A stretch of 55,142 bases of DNA from Candidatus Gottesmanbacteria bacterium RIFCSPHIGHO2_02_FULL_39_11 (GTDB lineage Bacteria > Patescibacteriota > Microgenomatia > 2-02-FULL-39-11). Location of the stretch: the NCBI GenBank assembly GCA_001779195.1, contig MFJL01000041.1:80881-136022 (forward strand). The letters are read 5' to 3'. Position 1 is the first letter of the stretch. Each line of letters begins with the position of its first letter. The notes beneath the pieces are model-generated. The model was not told where the DNA came from. It worked only from the letters and a program-made list of their open reading frames with translations, and ran no database searches. Below, piece by piece: positions 31,029-41,699 of the stretch. Both the position numbers and the translations under genes were made by a program.

Positions 31029-32206
31029 AAATACTATTTATTATTCCTCACTACTATCCATCTGTTTCATTCGGGGGGCCTCCAATTGTTGTGCATCAAC
31101 TGGCCAAATCCTTAGCAAAAGAAAAAGTGGAAGTTTCTGTTTTTTGCGGAGATGCTCTTGATTCAAATCATCGAATTTTAAAACAGGATGCATTTATTGA
31201 TGGGGTAACTATTCATTATTTCAGGGAACTGAGTACTCATCTTGCATATCAGAACAATTTGTATTTAACCCCCGTATTTTTTATTACCCTGATGAGTCAG
31301 ATCGGGCGCTTTGATCTGATACATATCCACGAGCTGTATACAGCCCAGAATTTATTTGCAGGACTTCTTGCATCTAAATCAAAGCCATTTATTATTTCTC
31401 CCCATGGAAGTTTGACGGAAAGCCCGATGAGAGGAAAGGAGATCTTTAAGAAAATGTTTTACTTTATAAGCCGGAATGTCTATAAAAAAGCGGCAAAATT
31501 TATTGCCCTTACAGAAAAAGAGAAAAAGGAATGTTTAACCTGGGGAATACGGGATGAAAAAATAAATATTATCCCTAACGGAATTAATTCACCTCAAACG
31601 GCTTCTAACAAAGAAAAAATAAACTTTAGAAAAAAATGGAAAATACCTGATAGCGCTCAAATTATTCTCTACATGGGCAGACTTCATCCCATCAAACATC
31701 TGGATTTATTGATTATCTCATTTGCACAGGCACGGAAAAAAGATCCTGCAATTTTTTTGATTATTGCCGGTCCTGATGCCGGGATTAAAAGAGATCTTGA
31801 ATATCTGGCAAAAAGCATTCTTCCTCCCACTTCTTATATATTTACAGACATGGTAGGAGATTCGGATAAAAACGTTCTTTTAAATCAGGCCAAAATTTCA
31901 GTATTAACTTCCTATTCGGAAGGTTTGTCGCAATTTGCTCTGGAATCTGTCTCTTACGGAATTCCTCTTATTGCCACGCGTTCGGGAGGACAGGATTTTG
32001 TTACAAAATCTCATTGCGGTCTGGAGGTTTCCGAAAATCCAAATGATATTTCCGAAAGTATTATAAAGTTACTCCATAAAAAAGACTACTATTATCCGTA
32101 TTCAAAAAACGGGAAAATAATGGCTATGGAAAAATATCAGTGGAAGTCAGTTGCTGGAAAATATATAGAATTATACGATTCGATCATAAGAAGGAGTATT
32201 TCATAA
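31025..32206 (+). CDS. GT4-family glycosyltransferase (start re-assigned from 31010)
   Basis: 'PHYYPSVSFGGPPIVVHQLAKSLA', 'LYMGRLHPIKHLDLLI', 'SYSEGLSQFALESVSYGIPLIAT'. Confidence 0.9.
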
Positions 32207-32209
32207 CCT

Positions 32210-34162
32210 ATGTGCGGAATTGGAGGTATGTATCGGTTCGACGGAAAGAAACCGGACTCATCAGTTTTGCAAAAAATGAGTGCCTCTATTGCTCATCGGG
32301 GTCCTGACGGTTCAGGAATTGATATAGAAAGTAACGTGGGGCTTATTCACCGCAGACTTGCAATTATCGATCCGTCCCCAAGGGGCCGCCAACCCATGTC
32401 AACTAAAAACGGTAATTTTCGAATCACATTTAACGGAGAAATATTCAATTACAAAAAAATCAGAAGAAAACTTGAAAATTCCGGGTATCATTTTCGGACG
32501 CATACGGATACGGAAACTCTTCTCTACGGATATGAATTTTGGGGAGAAAATATTGTACATGAGCTTTCCGGACAGTTTGCATTCTGCATATGGGATGTTA
32601 AAAAATCAAAACTCTTTTTGGCTCGGGATCATACCGGAATTATCCCATTGTATTATTTATTCAATAAAAATGTATTTCTGTTTTCATCAGAGGTGAAGGG
32701 ACTTTTGGCATCCGGTCTTATGGATCGGGAAATAAATCCGGAATCAATCCATCATTATCTGTCTATGTTTACGATTCCCTCACCCCTTACCATTTTTAAA
32801 AATGCGCATTCCTTATTATCCGGTCATACTCTTTCTGTTGATGATAAAGGAATACGGACAAAAAAATACTGGGAAATTCCGATTGGTACCTGGTCTCAAA
32901 ATACGATACGGATTCCTGAGGCAAAGGAGAAATTGTCTAAGATTCTTACAAAGTCCGTTATAGAGGCAACCGTTTCAGATGTCCCAATCGGTGCTTTTCT
33001 TTCCGGAGGGATTGACTCATCAACTATTGTCGGGATTATGGCAACTCATACAAAGTCTAAGATTAAGACATATTCTCTTTGGGCTGAGGGCGGGGATGCT
33101 TATGATGAGAGGAAATATGCAAAACTGATTGCGGAAAAGTATGATACGGATCACACAGAATTTACAGTTTCTGAAGATGAAATCATTGCAGAACTCCCAA
33201 ATGTTATTTATTATCTGGACCAGCCAAACGGAGGATCTTTGGAGACATATTTTATTTCAAAATTGACTGCTCAATCGGTAAAAGTTGCCCTTTCCGGTCT
33301 TGGTGGAGATGAATTATTTGCCGGATACCATAAGGATCTGCATTCCATAAAAGAACTTTCTGCCATATATCGGAGTGTACCCTACCCGTTAAGAAATATG
33401 TTTTTAAGACTTTTCCGTTCACTTCCGGTATCTCTTGATCTTAAAAAAACAGCATCAGTTGCAGACCGACTCTTAGGCCTTTCTTCAATAGCACAAAAAT
33501 ATATGTTTCTTTATTTTGCATATCAGGAATATGAAAAAAAGGCGCTTTACTCCCGTGAATTTAGAGACAAAATAGGTAACGCCAATACAGAAAACTACTT
33601 CGGCTCATTTTTTAATCAGGTCAGTCAAATGTCTGATATTGACCAGTTATATTATGTAGACCTGCAGACGTATACCCGGGATGATCTTTTGGAAAACATG
33701 AATATGATGAGTATGGCCCATGCTCTTGAAACACGTGTGCCTTTTTTAAATCCAGATCTGATTCAATTTGCAGCTTCTGTTCCTCCAGCCTGGAAGTTGG
33801 GAGGAAATGTGACCAAAAAAATACTAAAAGATGTTGCCCGCAAGTGGATTCCCGATGAAATTATTTTTCATAAAAAAACGGGTTTTGCCCTACCGAGGGT
33901 GCAGTATATGAACGGCAAATTAAAAAAACACATTTGCTCAGTTTTATCAAAAGAGAGTGTTAGTAAACGCGGTTTTTTTAATCCAAAATATATTTCCGAG
34001 GAGCTCAATCGTTTCTATCACCCGCAAAGTAGTAAAATGCTTTGGAGCGAGCATCTGAGAGTTTGGATATTATTCATATTTGAGTTATGGTGCCGGATTA
34101 ATTTAGACCGGAGAAATTTTATTATATCAAGTACAAAATTAAGCGAATTAACCGGAGTATGA
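32210..34162 (+). CDS. asnB: Asparagine synthase (glutamine-hydrolysing) family amidotransferase
   Basis: N-terminal nucleophile 'MCGIGGMYRF', 'HRGPDGSG', 'SGGIDSSTIVGIM', 'LSGLGGDELFAGY'. Confidence 0.95.
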   Translation: MCGIGGMYRFDGKKPDSSVLQKMSASIAHRGPDGSGIDIESNVGLIHRRLAIIDPSPRGRQPMSTKNGNFRITFNGEIFNYKKIRRKLENSGYHFRTHTDTETLLYGYEFWGENIVHELSGQFAFCIWDVKKSKLFLARDHTGIIPLYYLFNKNVFLFSSEVKGLLASGLMDREINPESIHHYLSMFTIPSPLTIFKNAHSLLSGHTLSVDDKGIRTKKYWEIPIGTWSQNTIRIPEAKEKLSKILTKSVIEATVSDVPIGAFLSGGIDSSTIVGIMATHTKSKIKTYSLWAEGGDAYDERKYAKLIAEKYDTDHTEFTVSEDEIIAELPNVIYYLDQPNGGSLETYFISKLTAQSVKVALSGLGGDELFAGYHKDLHSIKELSAIYRSVPYPLRNMFLRLFRSLPVSLDLKKTASVADRLLGLSSIAQKYMFLYFAYQEYEKKALYSREFRDKIGNANTENYFGSFFNQVSQMSDIDQLYYVDLQTYTRDDLLENMNMMSMAHALETRVPFLNPDLIQFAASVPPAWKLGGNVTKKILKDVARKWIPDEIIFHKKTGFALPRVQYMNGKLKKHICSVLSKESVSKRGFFNPKYISEELNRFYHPQSSKMLWSEHLRVWILFIFELWCRINLDRRNFIISSTKLSELTGV

Positions 34163-35322
34163 AAATTGTACATCTTATCGACTATTTTCAGCCTCGGGTA
34201 GGGTATCAGGAAACTTTTTTGGCAAAAGAGCATAAAAAGTTAGGACATGAGGTTTGTGTTCTCACATCAAATCGGTATTATCCATTCCCAGACTATGAGA
34301 CAACTTATGAAAAACTGTTAGGATCCCGAAGATTATCTGCAGGTAGAAAAGATGAAGAAGGGATTGATACATTGAGATTAGAAAGTATCGAAATACCAAG
34401 TACACCCCTTGTGTATTTAATAGGACTGCAAATGGCATTAACTACTCTAAAACCCGATGTAGTATTTTGCCATGGTGTTCATTCTCTTACATCTTACCTT
34501 ATCGCCTGTGAAAAAAAAGATCTTGGTTTTATACTGATTTATGACACCCATGCGGCTCACTTCAATACTAATCTGACAAACACTTTTCTAAAGCGTGTTT
34601 ATCATTCTGTGTATCAGAAAATCGCGGTTCCTAAAATTTTAAAAGAGAAAAACGTACTATTTGCCATTGGTGAAGATGAACAGTCTTTATTATGCGAGGA
34701 TTTTCATTTGGAAAAAAAAGATGTGCCAATTATTCGGTTAGGCGTTGATTGCGATCGTTTTAAGTACTCAAAAGCACAGAGAAAAAGGATTAGAAAAAAA
34801 CTTCAAGTATCAAGAGATTCTATTTTATGTATCTATACGGGTAAAGTGACTCCAAATAAGGATTTAGACGTACTTATAAATGCAATACAGCATATTAATG
34901 ATGCACGGATAAAACTTCTTGTTGTGGGGAACGGTGATAAAAATTACATAAATACCTTGAAAAAAATGATACATAATAATTGGCTGATTTGGGTGGATTT
35001 TGTTGATAATCAGGAGCTTTTCTCATATTACAGCGCCTCAGATATAGCAATTTGGCCGGGGGATTCTACGATTGCAATTATTGAGGCAATTTCATGTAAA
35101 TTACCTGTAATTCTACCGATTTGGTATGGTACGAAATATCTTGACGGAAGCGGAGGAATATTTCGTTTTAAAAGAGGAAACATTGATGAATTAGTAACAC
35201 AAATCCGTTTTTTAGCTTATAATAATAATCTGAGAAAAGATGTTGCAAAAAAGGTAAGAAGGTATGTTATTTCAGAATTATCATGGAAGGTGATTTCTCA
35301 GCAGACATTACAGTTATTATAA
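34159..35322 (+). CDS. GT4-like glycosyltransferase
   Basis: 'VHLIDYFQPRVGYQETFLAKEHKKLGHEVCVLT', 'IYTGKVTPNKDLDVLI', 'WPGDSTIAIIEAISCKLPVILP'. Confidence 0.85.
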   Translation: MKIVHLIDYFQPRVGYQETFLAKEHKKLGHEVCVLTSNRYYPFPDYETTYEKLLGSRRLSAGRKDEEGIDTLRLESIEIPSTPLVYLIGLQMALTTLKPDVVFCHGVHSLTSYLIACEKKDLGFILIYDTHAAHFNTNLTNTFLKRVYHSVYQKIAVPKILKEKNVLFAIGEDEQSLLCEDFHLEKKDVPIIRLGVDCDRFKYSKAQRKRIRKKLQVSRDSILCIYTGKVTPNKDLDVLINAIQHINDARIKLLVVGNGDKNYINTLKKMIHNNWLIWVDFVDNQELFSYYSASDIAIWPGDSTIAIIEAISCKLPVILPIWYGTKYLDGSGGIFRFKRGNIDELVTQIRFLAYNNNLRKDVAKKVRRYVISELSWKVISQQTLQLL

Positions 35323-36153
35323 ATGCTAAATTCTTATAAGATTATCATCGGTCCTCATACCCAAGAGAAATTAATTGATTGGAAGGAATTATGGAGATAT
35401 CGTGAGCTTTTTTATATTTTGACATGGAGAAATATCAAAATTCGTTACAAGCAGACATTTTTAGGAGTAGTATGGGTGTTATTTCAGCCTTTGATGAGTA
35501 CACTTATCTTTACCGTTTTTTTTGGTAAACTGGCAAAAATTCCCTCATACGATATTCCCTACTCTCTTTTTGTTTTATGCGGTCTGGTTTTTTGGATTTT
35601 TTTTTCAAGTGCTGTAACTCAGGCCAGCACAAGCATGGTGACGAATGAAGGGATTATTAAAAAAGTATATTTTCCCAGAATTATTTTACCTTTATCATTT
35701 GTGATTACCAGTTTTGTGGATTTCCTCATCAATTTAATTATGCTGATCGTCTATAGTTTGATACTAGGTTATATACCCAGTATAGGGATATTTGTTGTAA
35801 TTCCGCTCGGGATAGTAATAACTTTTCTTACTGCCTCAGGATTAGGATTTCTACTGTCAGCCATATATGTAAAATATAGGGATATAGGCTATATTCTTCC
35901 TTTTTTTATACAACTTTTGTTATTTTTATCTCCGGTTATTTATCCGCTGGCTATTGTTTCCGATACCAATAAAAAAATTATGGCTATAAATCCCATGACT
36001 TCAGTAATTGAATCAGTCAGAATGGTATTTTCTAGAAAAGAATTTCTTAGTATTAATATCATCTTAATATCCGTTATTTCCTGTTTGACTGTATTTTTTA
36101 TCGGATTATGGTATTTCAAACGTACCGAAAAATTTTTTGCAGATATTATTTAA
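35323..36153 (+). CDS. wzm: Polysaccharide ABC transporter permease (Wzm/TagG-like)
   Basis: 'ELFYILTWRNIKIRYKQTFLGVVWVLFQPLMSTLIFTVFFGKLAKIPS'. Confidence 0.93.
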   Translation: MLNSYKIIIGPHTQEKLIDWKELWRYRELFYILTWRNIKIRYKQTFLGVVWVLFQPLMSTLIFTVFFGKLAKIPSYDIPYSLFVLCGLVFWIFFSSAVTQASTSMVTNEGIIKKVYFPRIILPLSFVITSFVDFLINLIMLIVYSLILGYIPSIGIFVVIPLGIVITFLTASGLGFLLSAIYVKYRDIGYILPFFIQLLLFLSPVIYPLAIVSDTNKKIMAINPMTSVIESVRMVFSRKEFLSINIILISVISCLTVFFIGLWYFKRTEKFFADII

Positions 36154-36156
36154 CAT

Positions 36157-37419
36157 ATGAAAGCAATAATTGAAGTAAGTAATATTTCTAAAAAGTATCG
36201 TATCGGAAAAACTCAGAGTTATCATACTCTTCGCGATACGATCGTGGAATACATTCATAACCCGTTTCAAACAATTTTTAACAAAAAGGGAAATAAAGAC
36301 GAATTAGCAAATGATGAATTTTGGGCATTGGATAATGTGTCTTTTAAGGTACATGAAGGCGAAGTTTTGGGAGTAGTGGGAAGAAACGGCGCAGGGAAAA
36401 GTACGTTGCTGAAAATATTAAGCCAAATAACCTATCCTTCAAAAGGAAGTATAACAATGCGGGGCAGAGTGGCAAGCCTGCTGGAGGTGGGTACCGGGTT
36501 CCATTCTGAACTTACCGGGAGAGAAAATATTTTTCTTAACGGATCCATACTGGGGATGAAGCAGAAAGAAATTAAAAAAAACTTTGATGCGATCGTTACT
36601 TTTTCTGAGGTCGGCAGATTTTTAGACACTCCGGTAAAATTTTATTCTTCGGGAATGTATATGCGTTTGGCATTTGCAGTTGCTTCTCATCTGCAGTCCG
36701 AGGTATTAATCCTTGATGAAGTTCTGGCTGTAGGAGATATTCAGTTTCAGAAAAAGTGTCTGGGAAAAATGGAAGATGTGGCAAAAAAGGGCAGAACCGT
36801 AATATTTATAAGCCACAATATGAATATGGTACGGCTTTTGTGCGAACAAACTTTACTTCTGGATAATGGAAAAACGGAAGCAATAGGAAAAACCGATAAG
36901 GTTATCGAAAAATATTTGAGAACTTCTACCCGTGTTGATAAAAATCAAAAAACGGACCTTACTAAAATAAACCGTACGTATACAAGTAAACCCATTATTC
37001 AGAAAGCGTGGATTGAAAACGAAAAGGGGACTATTGTCTCGGATGTTTCCATGGGAAGCCCGATAAAAATTTATTACCATTTCAAATCAGATAAAATAAT
37101 CAGTAATCCTGGATTTGGGTGTACTGCATTTAATCTATCCGGACAGCAGATTTTTTCATTTACAAGTTACCTTATTAATACAAAGCAGTATCCGAGCATA
37201 AAAGAAGGAACGGTAGTTTTTAATATTCCGGAGCTGCCTTTATTACCCGGTGATTACTCACTAAGTTTTGGGTTATCTGAAGGAAAATCAGTTACTGTTG
37301 ACCGGGTTGATGCTGCAATGAATCTTATTGTTAAGGAAAAGGATCTTTTTGCAACCGGTACTCTCTATCAAAATGACCACGGTGTCATTTATCTCAAAGG
37401 CACAGTTGATCTTGTATAG
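36157..37419 (+). CDS. wzt: Polysaccharide ABC transporter ATPase with C-terminal Wzt carbohydrate-binding-like domain
   Basis: 'GRNGAGKSTLLKIL', 'LLEVGTGFHSELTGRENIFLNGSILGM', 'ILDEVLAVGD'; C-terminal extension of about 170 aa. Confidence 0.93.
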   Translation: MKAIIEVSNISKKYRIGKTQSYHTLRDTIVEYIHNPFQTIFNKKGNKDELANDEFWALDNVSFKVHEGEVLGVVGRNGAGKSTLLKILSQITYPSKGSITMRGRVASLLEVGTGFHSELTGRENIFLNGSILGMKQKEIKKNFDAIVTFSEVGRFLDTPVKFYSSGMYMRLAFAVASHLQSEVLILDEVLAVGDIQFQKKCLGKMEDVAKKGRTVIFISHNMNMVRLLCEQTLLLDNGKTEAIGKTDKVIEKYLRTSTRVDKNQKTDLTKINRTYTSKPIIQKAWIENEKGTIVSDVSMGSPIKIYYHFKSDKIISNPGFGCTAFNLSGQQIFSFTSYLINTKQYPSIKEGTVVFNIPELPLLPGDYSLSFGLSEGKSVTVDRVDAAMNLIVKEKDLFATGTLYQNDHGVIYLKGTVDLV

Positions 37420-37440
37420 GAAAATACTGGAAAAAATAAA

Positions 37441-38238
37441 ATGAAAACGGTAGGATGCATTATAGCAAGAACCTCTTCCAAAAGACTTCCCGGAAAAGCA
37501 CTTCTGAAAATTAAGGAAAAAAATCTAATGGAATATCTGATTGGTAAAATCAGAAATTCCAAATATATTAATAGTCTTTATATCTGTACCTCAAATATGC
37601 CGGAAGATAAGGTATTACTGGATGTTTCTCGAAAACTCGGAATTAAAAGCTATGCAGGAAGCATTGAATCAGTTATTGACAGACTTCTCTCTGTTGCAGA
37701 AATTGAAAAAGCTGACAGTTTAGTCAGAATAACGGGGGATAATATATTTACTGATGAAACGTTTATCGATCGTATGATTGAGTATAAAAATAACAATCCG
37801 GTAGTAGATTATATACGGACGGAATATCTCCCTCTGGGTGTTACTTCTGAAGTGATATCTGTTGGTGCACTTCGGAGGTGCCGTACCCTCGTTGATCCTA
37901 AGACTACACAATATCTGATGTGGCAGATGTTTAATCCCGATATATTTAACTGTGCCGTACTTTTGCCCCCGCCCTCGATTCGAAGAGAGTATAATAATCT
38001 CTCAATTGATACAAAAAACGATATTGAGAGAACAAAGTTTATCCTTGAAAATGTCAATAAAAAGGGTTGGGTATCCTATATCGATATACTAAATTTAGAT
38101 AAAAAACAGCCAATACCTTTTTTTGAAATTAGTGAAGATTTTAGTATTAAGGTATCAGAGAGTTTAAAAATAACTTTCCAAGAATACCGTAATCTTATGG
38201 GAGAGAAAATTAAAAAATCCGCGCAATTCTCAGCATGA
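37441..38238 (+). CDS. SpsF-like cytidylyltransferase/nucleotidyltransferase
   Basis: 'VGCIIARTSSKRLPGKALLKIKEKNLMEYLIGKI', 'VRITGDNIFTD'. Confidence 0.85.
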   Translation: MKTVGCIIARTSSKRLPGKALLKIKEKNLMEYLIGKIRNSKYINSLYICTSNMPEDKVLLDVSRKLGIKSYAGSIESVIDRLLSVAEIEKADSLVRITGDNIFTDETFIDRMIEYKNNNPVVDYIRTEYLPLGVTSEVISVGALRRCRTLVDPKTTQYLMWQMFNPDIFNCAVLLPPPSIRREYNNLSIDTKNDIERTKFILENVNKKGWVSYIDILNLDKKQPIPFFEISEDFSIKVSESLKITFQEYRNLMGEKIKKSAQFSA

Positions 38239-39275
38239 ACATAAAAATCGGTGATATTGTCGATACGGAAAAAAACCATTCAAACTTTTACCTGTATGCT
38301 GAAACGGCATTTACTCATGAGGGGGATAAATCATACCTTTTAAAGCAAATTGAGTCGGCAAAAAGATCCGGATGTGACGGAGTAAAATTTCAGGTTTTAA
38401 TTAATCCGGATTCTTGTTATCGGCCGGATATTCCCGTTTACAAAAAGCTCGGTAAATGGATATTTTCAGCTTCTCACTGGAGGACAATTATAGAGTTTGC
38501 TAAAAACAAGGGTCTTGAGGTTATAGTTCTTCCTATTGATTTAGAAGCGGCGTGTTTATGCGGTAAGCTTCATTCATTTATTGACGCAATTGAGATACAT
38601 TCGATAAATTTAAATGAGTATTTTATTCTGAGGGAAATTCAGAAGACAAAAAGAACAACAGTGCTAATAAGCGCCGGTGGAGCTTTGTCTTATGAGCTTG
38701 ATTATGCGATTAAATCAATATCACCATACCACAGGAAGGCTCTTATGTTTGGCTATCAGGCATATCCTACGGATTACCATAAGATAAATCTTCTAAAAAT
38801 TAAGGAGCTTCAGGCCTCTTATAAAATTCCGGTAGGTTATGCAGATCATACAGGTTTTGATATCGTTGACTGTAACCGCGTATGCGAATACGCATATCTT
38901 TTAGGAGCGAGAATATTTGAGACCCATATAATTCTTAAGAAAGGTCAGAAGCGAATTGATTATGAAGCAGCGCGTGACGTGAACGGTATACGATCATTAA
39001 GAAAAAGTCTAGATAATCTTGTTAAGATTCTCGGATCTTCCCGGTCTAATAACCTAAGTGAGGAGGAGAAAACATACAGGAATCGTGCCAAGCAGCTGGT
39101 ATGGGTAACTGATCTAAGCAGCGATCAAAAGATAGGTACTGAGCACTTAACATATAAAGTATGTCCGGAGATGAGTGACTACAGGCAGGGTGACATAGAA
39201 ACTTTAATCGGAAAGAGAACGGGGCGGAAAGTCAAAAAAAATTCTGTTGTTAAAAAAGTTGATGTTAAATCCTGA
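38235..39275 (+). CDS. NeuB/SpsE-family synthase, divergent paralog
   Basis: 'NFYLYAETAFTHEGDKSYLLKQIESAKRSGCDGVKFQVL', 'VGYADHTGFD', C-terminal SAF-like region 'IGTEHLTYKVCPE...LIGKRTGRKVKKNSVV'. Confidence 0.8.
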   Translation: MNIKIGDIVDTEKNHSNFYLYAETAFTHEGDKSYLLKQIESAKRSGCDGVKFQVLINPDSCYRPDIPVYKKLGKWIFSASHWRTIIEFAKNKGLEVIVLPIDLEAACLCGKLHSFIDAIEIHSINLNEYFILREIQKTKRTTVLISAGGALSYELDYAIKSISPYHRKALMFGYQAYPTDYHKINLLKIKELQASYKIPVGYADHTGFDIVDCNRVCEYAYLLGARIFETHIILKKGQKRIDYEAARDVNGIRSLRKSLDNLVKILGSSRSNNLSEEEKTYRNRAKQLVWVTDLSSDQKIGTEHLTYKVCPEMSDYRQGDIETLIGKRTGRKVKKNSVVKKVDVKS

Positions 39276-40234
39276 TGTCATATCTTATTGCCGGGAAGTC
39301 AGACATAAATTCACTTCTTTTGTATAATTTTAAGGATATTAAAGTCTTTGAACTGTATTTAGGTACCCTCAGTGATTTTGATGAGAAAAAAATAAATGAA
39401 ATTAAAAAAAACTGCCGTATTTTCTCGGTTCATCAACCTACATATGTAACTCTGAAAGGTAACCATTTCGGGTTTAATCTTTTATCATCTTCTCCGGAAG
39501 GCCAAAAATCAAAAGAGGATTTTAGAGAACTAATGATAAAATGCCACCGACATGGAATTAATCGGGTCGTTTTACACGCAGCGAGGTATGATCCTCATGA
39601 GCTCGACCAAAACGATGCTATTAGTAAATTTATCAATAAATTAAATGGATTTCCTTATCAGTCAAGCATCACAATTGAGTATGATGTTTTATGGTTTAAT
39701 ACTGAATTAACCGATTCTTTACCTCTAATAACGAACTCTGTGGTTTTAAGAGAGATTATACAGAAAACAGCAGTTGGTATTACTTTGGATATTGAACATT
39801 TTATAATTTCAAATTTTTATGTAATGTTTTGTAATCATTTGAAAAATATTAAAAGAAAAGAAAAATCAGAAAAGGATTTTAAGAACTGGATTCATGTAGA
39901 TACTGATATAAAGATTGCAAATTTATATAAAGAATTAAAAAACTTTGTTGAAGAATTTAAAGACCGCATCAATCACATTCATCTAAACGGTACAGACTGG
40001 TATAATTATTTTCTCAAGGAGTCGCTCCCTTTAGTTGGAGAACATCTGCCGTTAGGATATAATGAGGAAAAAATTAAGGATCGAATGGACTATTTTCAAC
40101 TGTCTAACATACTGAGAATGCTTCCCCAAAAAAAGGAAACGGCAATAGTCTTAGAAGTTGGTAAAAGGGATAGTGTGTATGATTATTTTTCAAAAGTTTC
40201 CGATTCCGTTACTTTTCTGAGGAAATATTTATGA
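39275..40234 (+). CDS. Sugar phosphate isomerase/epimerase-like TIM-barrel protein
   Basis: 'RIFSVHQPTYV', 'HGINRVVLHAARYDP', 'VGITLDIEHFI', 'INHIHLNGTDW', 'AIVLEVGKRDS'. Confidence 0.6.
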   Translation: MSYLIAGKSDINSLLLYNFKDIKVFELYLGTLSDFDEKKINEIKKNCRIFSVHQPTYVTLKGNHFGFNLLSSSPEGQKSKEDFRELMIKCHRHGINRVVLHAARYDPHELDQNDAISKFINKLNGFPYQSSITIEYDVLWFNTELTDSLPLITNSVVLREIIQKTAVGITLDIEHFIISNFYVMFCNHLKNIKRKEKSEKDFKNWIHVDTDIKIANLYKELKNFVEEFKDRINHIHLNGTDWYNYFLKESLPLVGEHLPLGYNEEKIKDRMDYFQLSNILRMLPQKKETAIVLEVGKRDSVYDYFSKVSDSVTFLRKYL

Positions 40235-41250
40235 AAAAAATTCGTATAGGCAAATATCAAGTTGAAAATTTCAGCCCTCCCTTTATCATCGCTGAAATAG
40301 GTGCAAATCATAACGGCAGTATGAATTTGGCAATTAAACTTATTGATAAAGCATGTGAATGCGGTTGCCACAGTGTAAAGTTTCAATCATGGTCTAAAGA
40401 GTCCCTTTTTTCCAATATAGTATACAAAAACAATAAAAAACTCGAGAATGATATAGATTCTAATTCTCTTCAGCTCTCCGATTTAGCTAAGCTTAAGAAG
40501 TACTGTGACAAGAAGGGAATTATTTTCTCAACAAGCGTTTTTTCCAAAAAGGAAGTGGATTTTTTTGCAGAACTAAAAATTGAGTACTTAAAAATTGCCT
40601 CAATGGATATTAATAATTATGGATTTTTGGAATATGTAGCCAAAAAATCTTTACCCACTATATTATCAACCGGTCTTGCCGACATGGAAGAAATACATAG
40701 AGCAGTAGGTTGTATCACTAAGTACAATAAAAAATTGATTCTTCTGCATTGTGTCTCTTTATATCCTCCTCGCGATGAGCAAATTCATCTGAATAATATT
40801 GATCTCTTAAGAGAAAATTTCAATTATCCGGTCGGGTTTTCAGATCATTCACAAGGAATAACTATTGCCTTAGCTTCCATTGTGAAAGGTGTATCAGTCA
40901 TTGAAAAGCATTTTACTTTGGATAAGCATATGGCAGGGTGGGATCATGCAATATCTTTAGACTCTAAAGAAATGCATATATTGGTGCGGGAAAGCATGCG
41001 TGTTCCTAATGCTTTAGGAAATGTTATCAGAATTTTAGGCAGGGATGACTTAAAGAAAAGAGTAGGCTTTAGACGAAGTCTGGTATCATCCCGATTTCTT
41101 AAAAGAGGAGATAGGATAAAAGAAGAAGATTTGGAATTTAAACGGCCCGGATACGGTTTGCCTCCGGAAACAATGGGTCGAGTTGTTGGTAGAAAAATAA
41201 AAAGAAATATCCCGAAAGATGAAATAATAAAAGTAAACGATTTTGAATAA
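40231..41250 (+). CDS. Canonical NeuB-family nonulosonate (sialic/legionaminic/pseudaminic-type) synthase
   Basis: 'FIIAEIGANHNGSMNLAIKLIDKACECGCHSVKFQSW', 'LKIASMDINNYGFLEYVA', 'STGLADMEEI', 'VGFSDHSQGI', 'VIEKHFTLDK', C-terminal SAF 'LEFKRPGYGLPP'. Confidence 0.92.
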   Translation: MKKIRIGKYQVENFSPPFIIAEIGANHNGSMNLAIKLIDKACECGCHSVKFQSWSKESLFSNIVYKNNKKLENDIDSNSLQLSDLAKLKKYCDKKGIIFSTSVFSKKEVDFFAELKIEYLKIASMDINNYGFLEYVAKKSLPTILSTGLADMEEIHRAVGCITKYNKKLILLHCVSLYPPRDEQIHLNNIDLLRENFNYPVGFSDHSQGITIALASIVKGVSVIEKHFTLDKHMAGWDHAISLDSKEMHILVRESMRVPNALGNVIRILGRDDLKKRVGFRRSLVSSRFLKRGDRIKEEDLEFKRPGYGLPPETMGRVVGRKIKRNIPKDEIIKVNDFE

Positions 41251-41252
41251 AT

Positions 41253-41699
41253 ATGAAGACTCAACCGAAAATTTTAAACTGGAAATTTCCTAAGTTTGAT
41301 TCAAACGGGATGACACAGTGGTTTTGGATGTGTCAGCATCATAAGAATTTAATTCTTGGTAATTACATTGATATAGGAGCATTCACATACATTAACGCGT
41401 TATACGGAATAACTCTTGGAGATTATGTCCAAATTGGCTCTCATTGTTCTATATATTCTGTGTCCACAATAGATAAAAAGAAAGGACCAGTGTATGTTGG
41501 GCAGTACGCTAAAATTGGCACTCATTCAACCGTTATGCCCGGTATCAAAATTGGTAAACATGCCCTTATAGGCGCGTATAGTTTTGTCAATAAAAATATA
41601 CCTGACGGTGTCTTAGCTTTTGGAATCCCAATCCGTGTTGTCCGGAAACTTACAGAGGAGGAGTTATCAATCCATAGAGATGAATATTCCATTTTATAA
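41253..41699 (+). CDS. Left-handed beta-helix (hexapeptide repeat) acyltransferase
   Basis: 'GNYIDIGAFTYINALYGITLGDYVQIGSHCSIYS...VGQYAKIGTHSTVMPGIKIGKHALIGAYSFV'. Confidence 0.9.
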   Translation: MKTQPKILNWKFPKFDSNGMTQWFWMCQHHKNLILGNYIDIGAFTYINALYGITLGDYVQIGSHCSIYSVSTIDKKKGPVYVGQYAKIGTHSTVMPGIKIGKHALIGAYSFVNKNIPDGVLAFGIPIRVVRKLTEEELSIHRDEYSIL

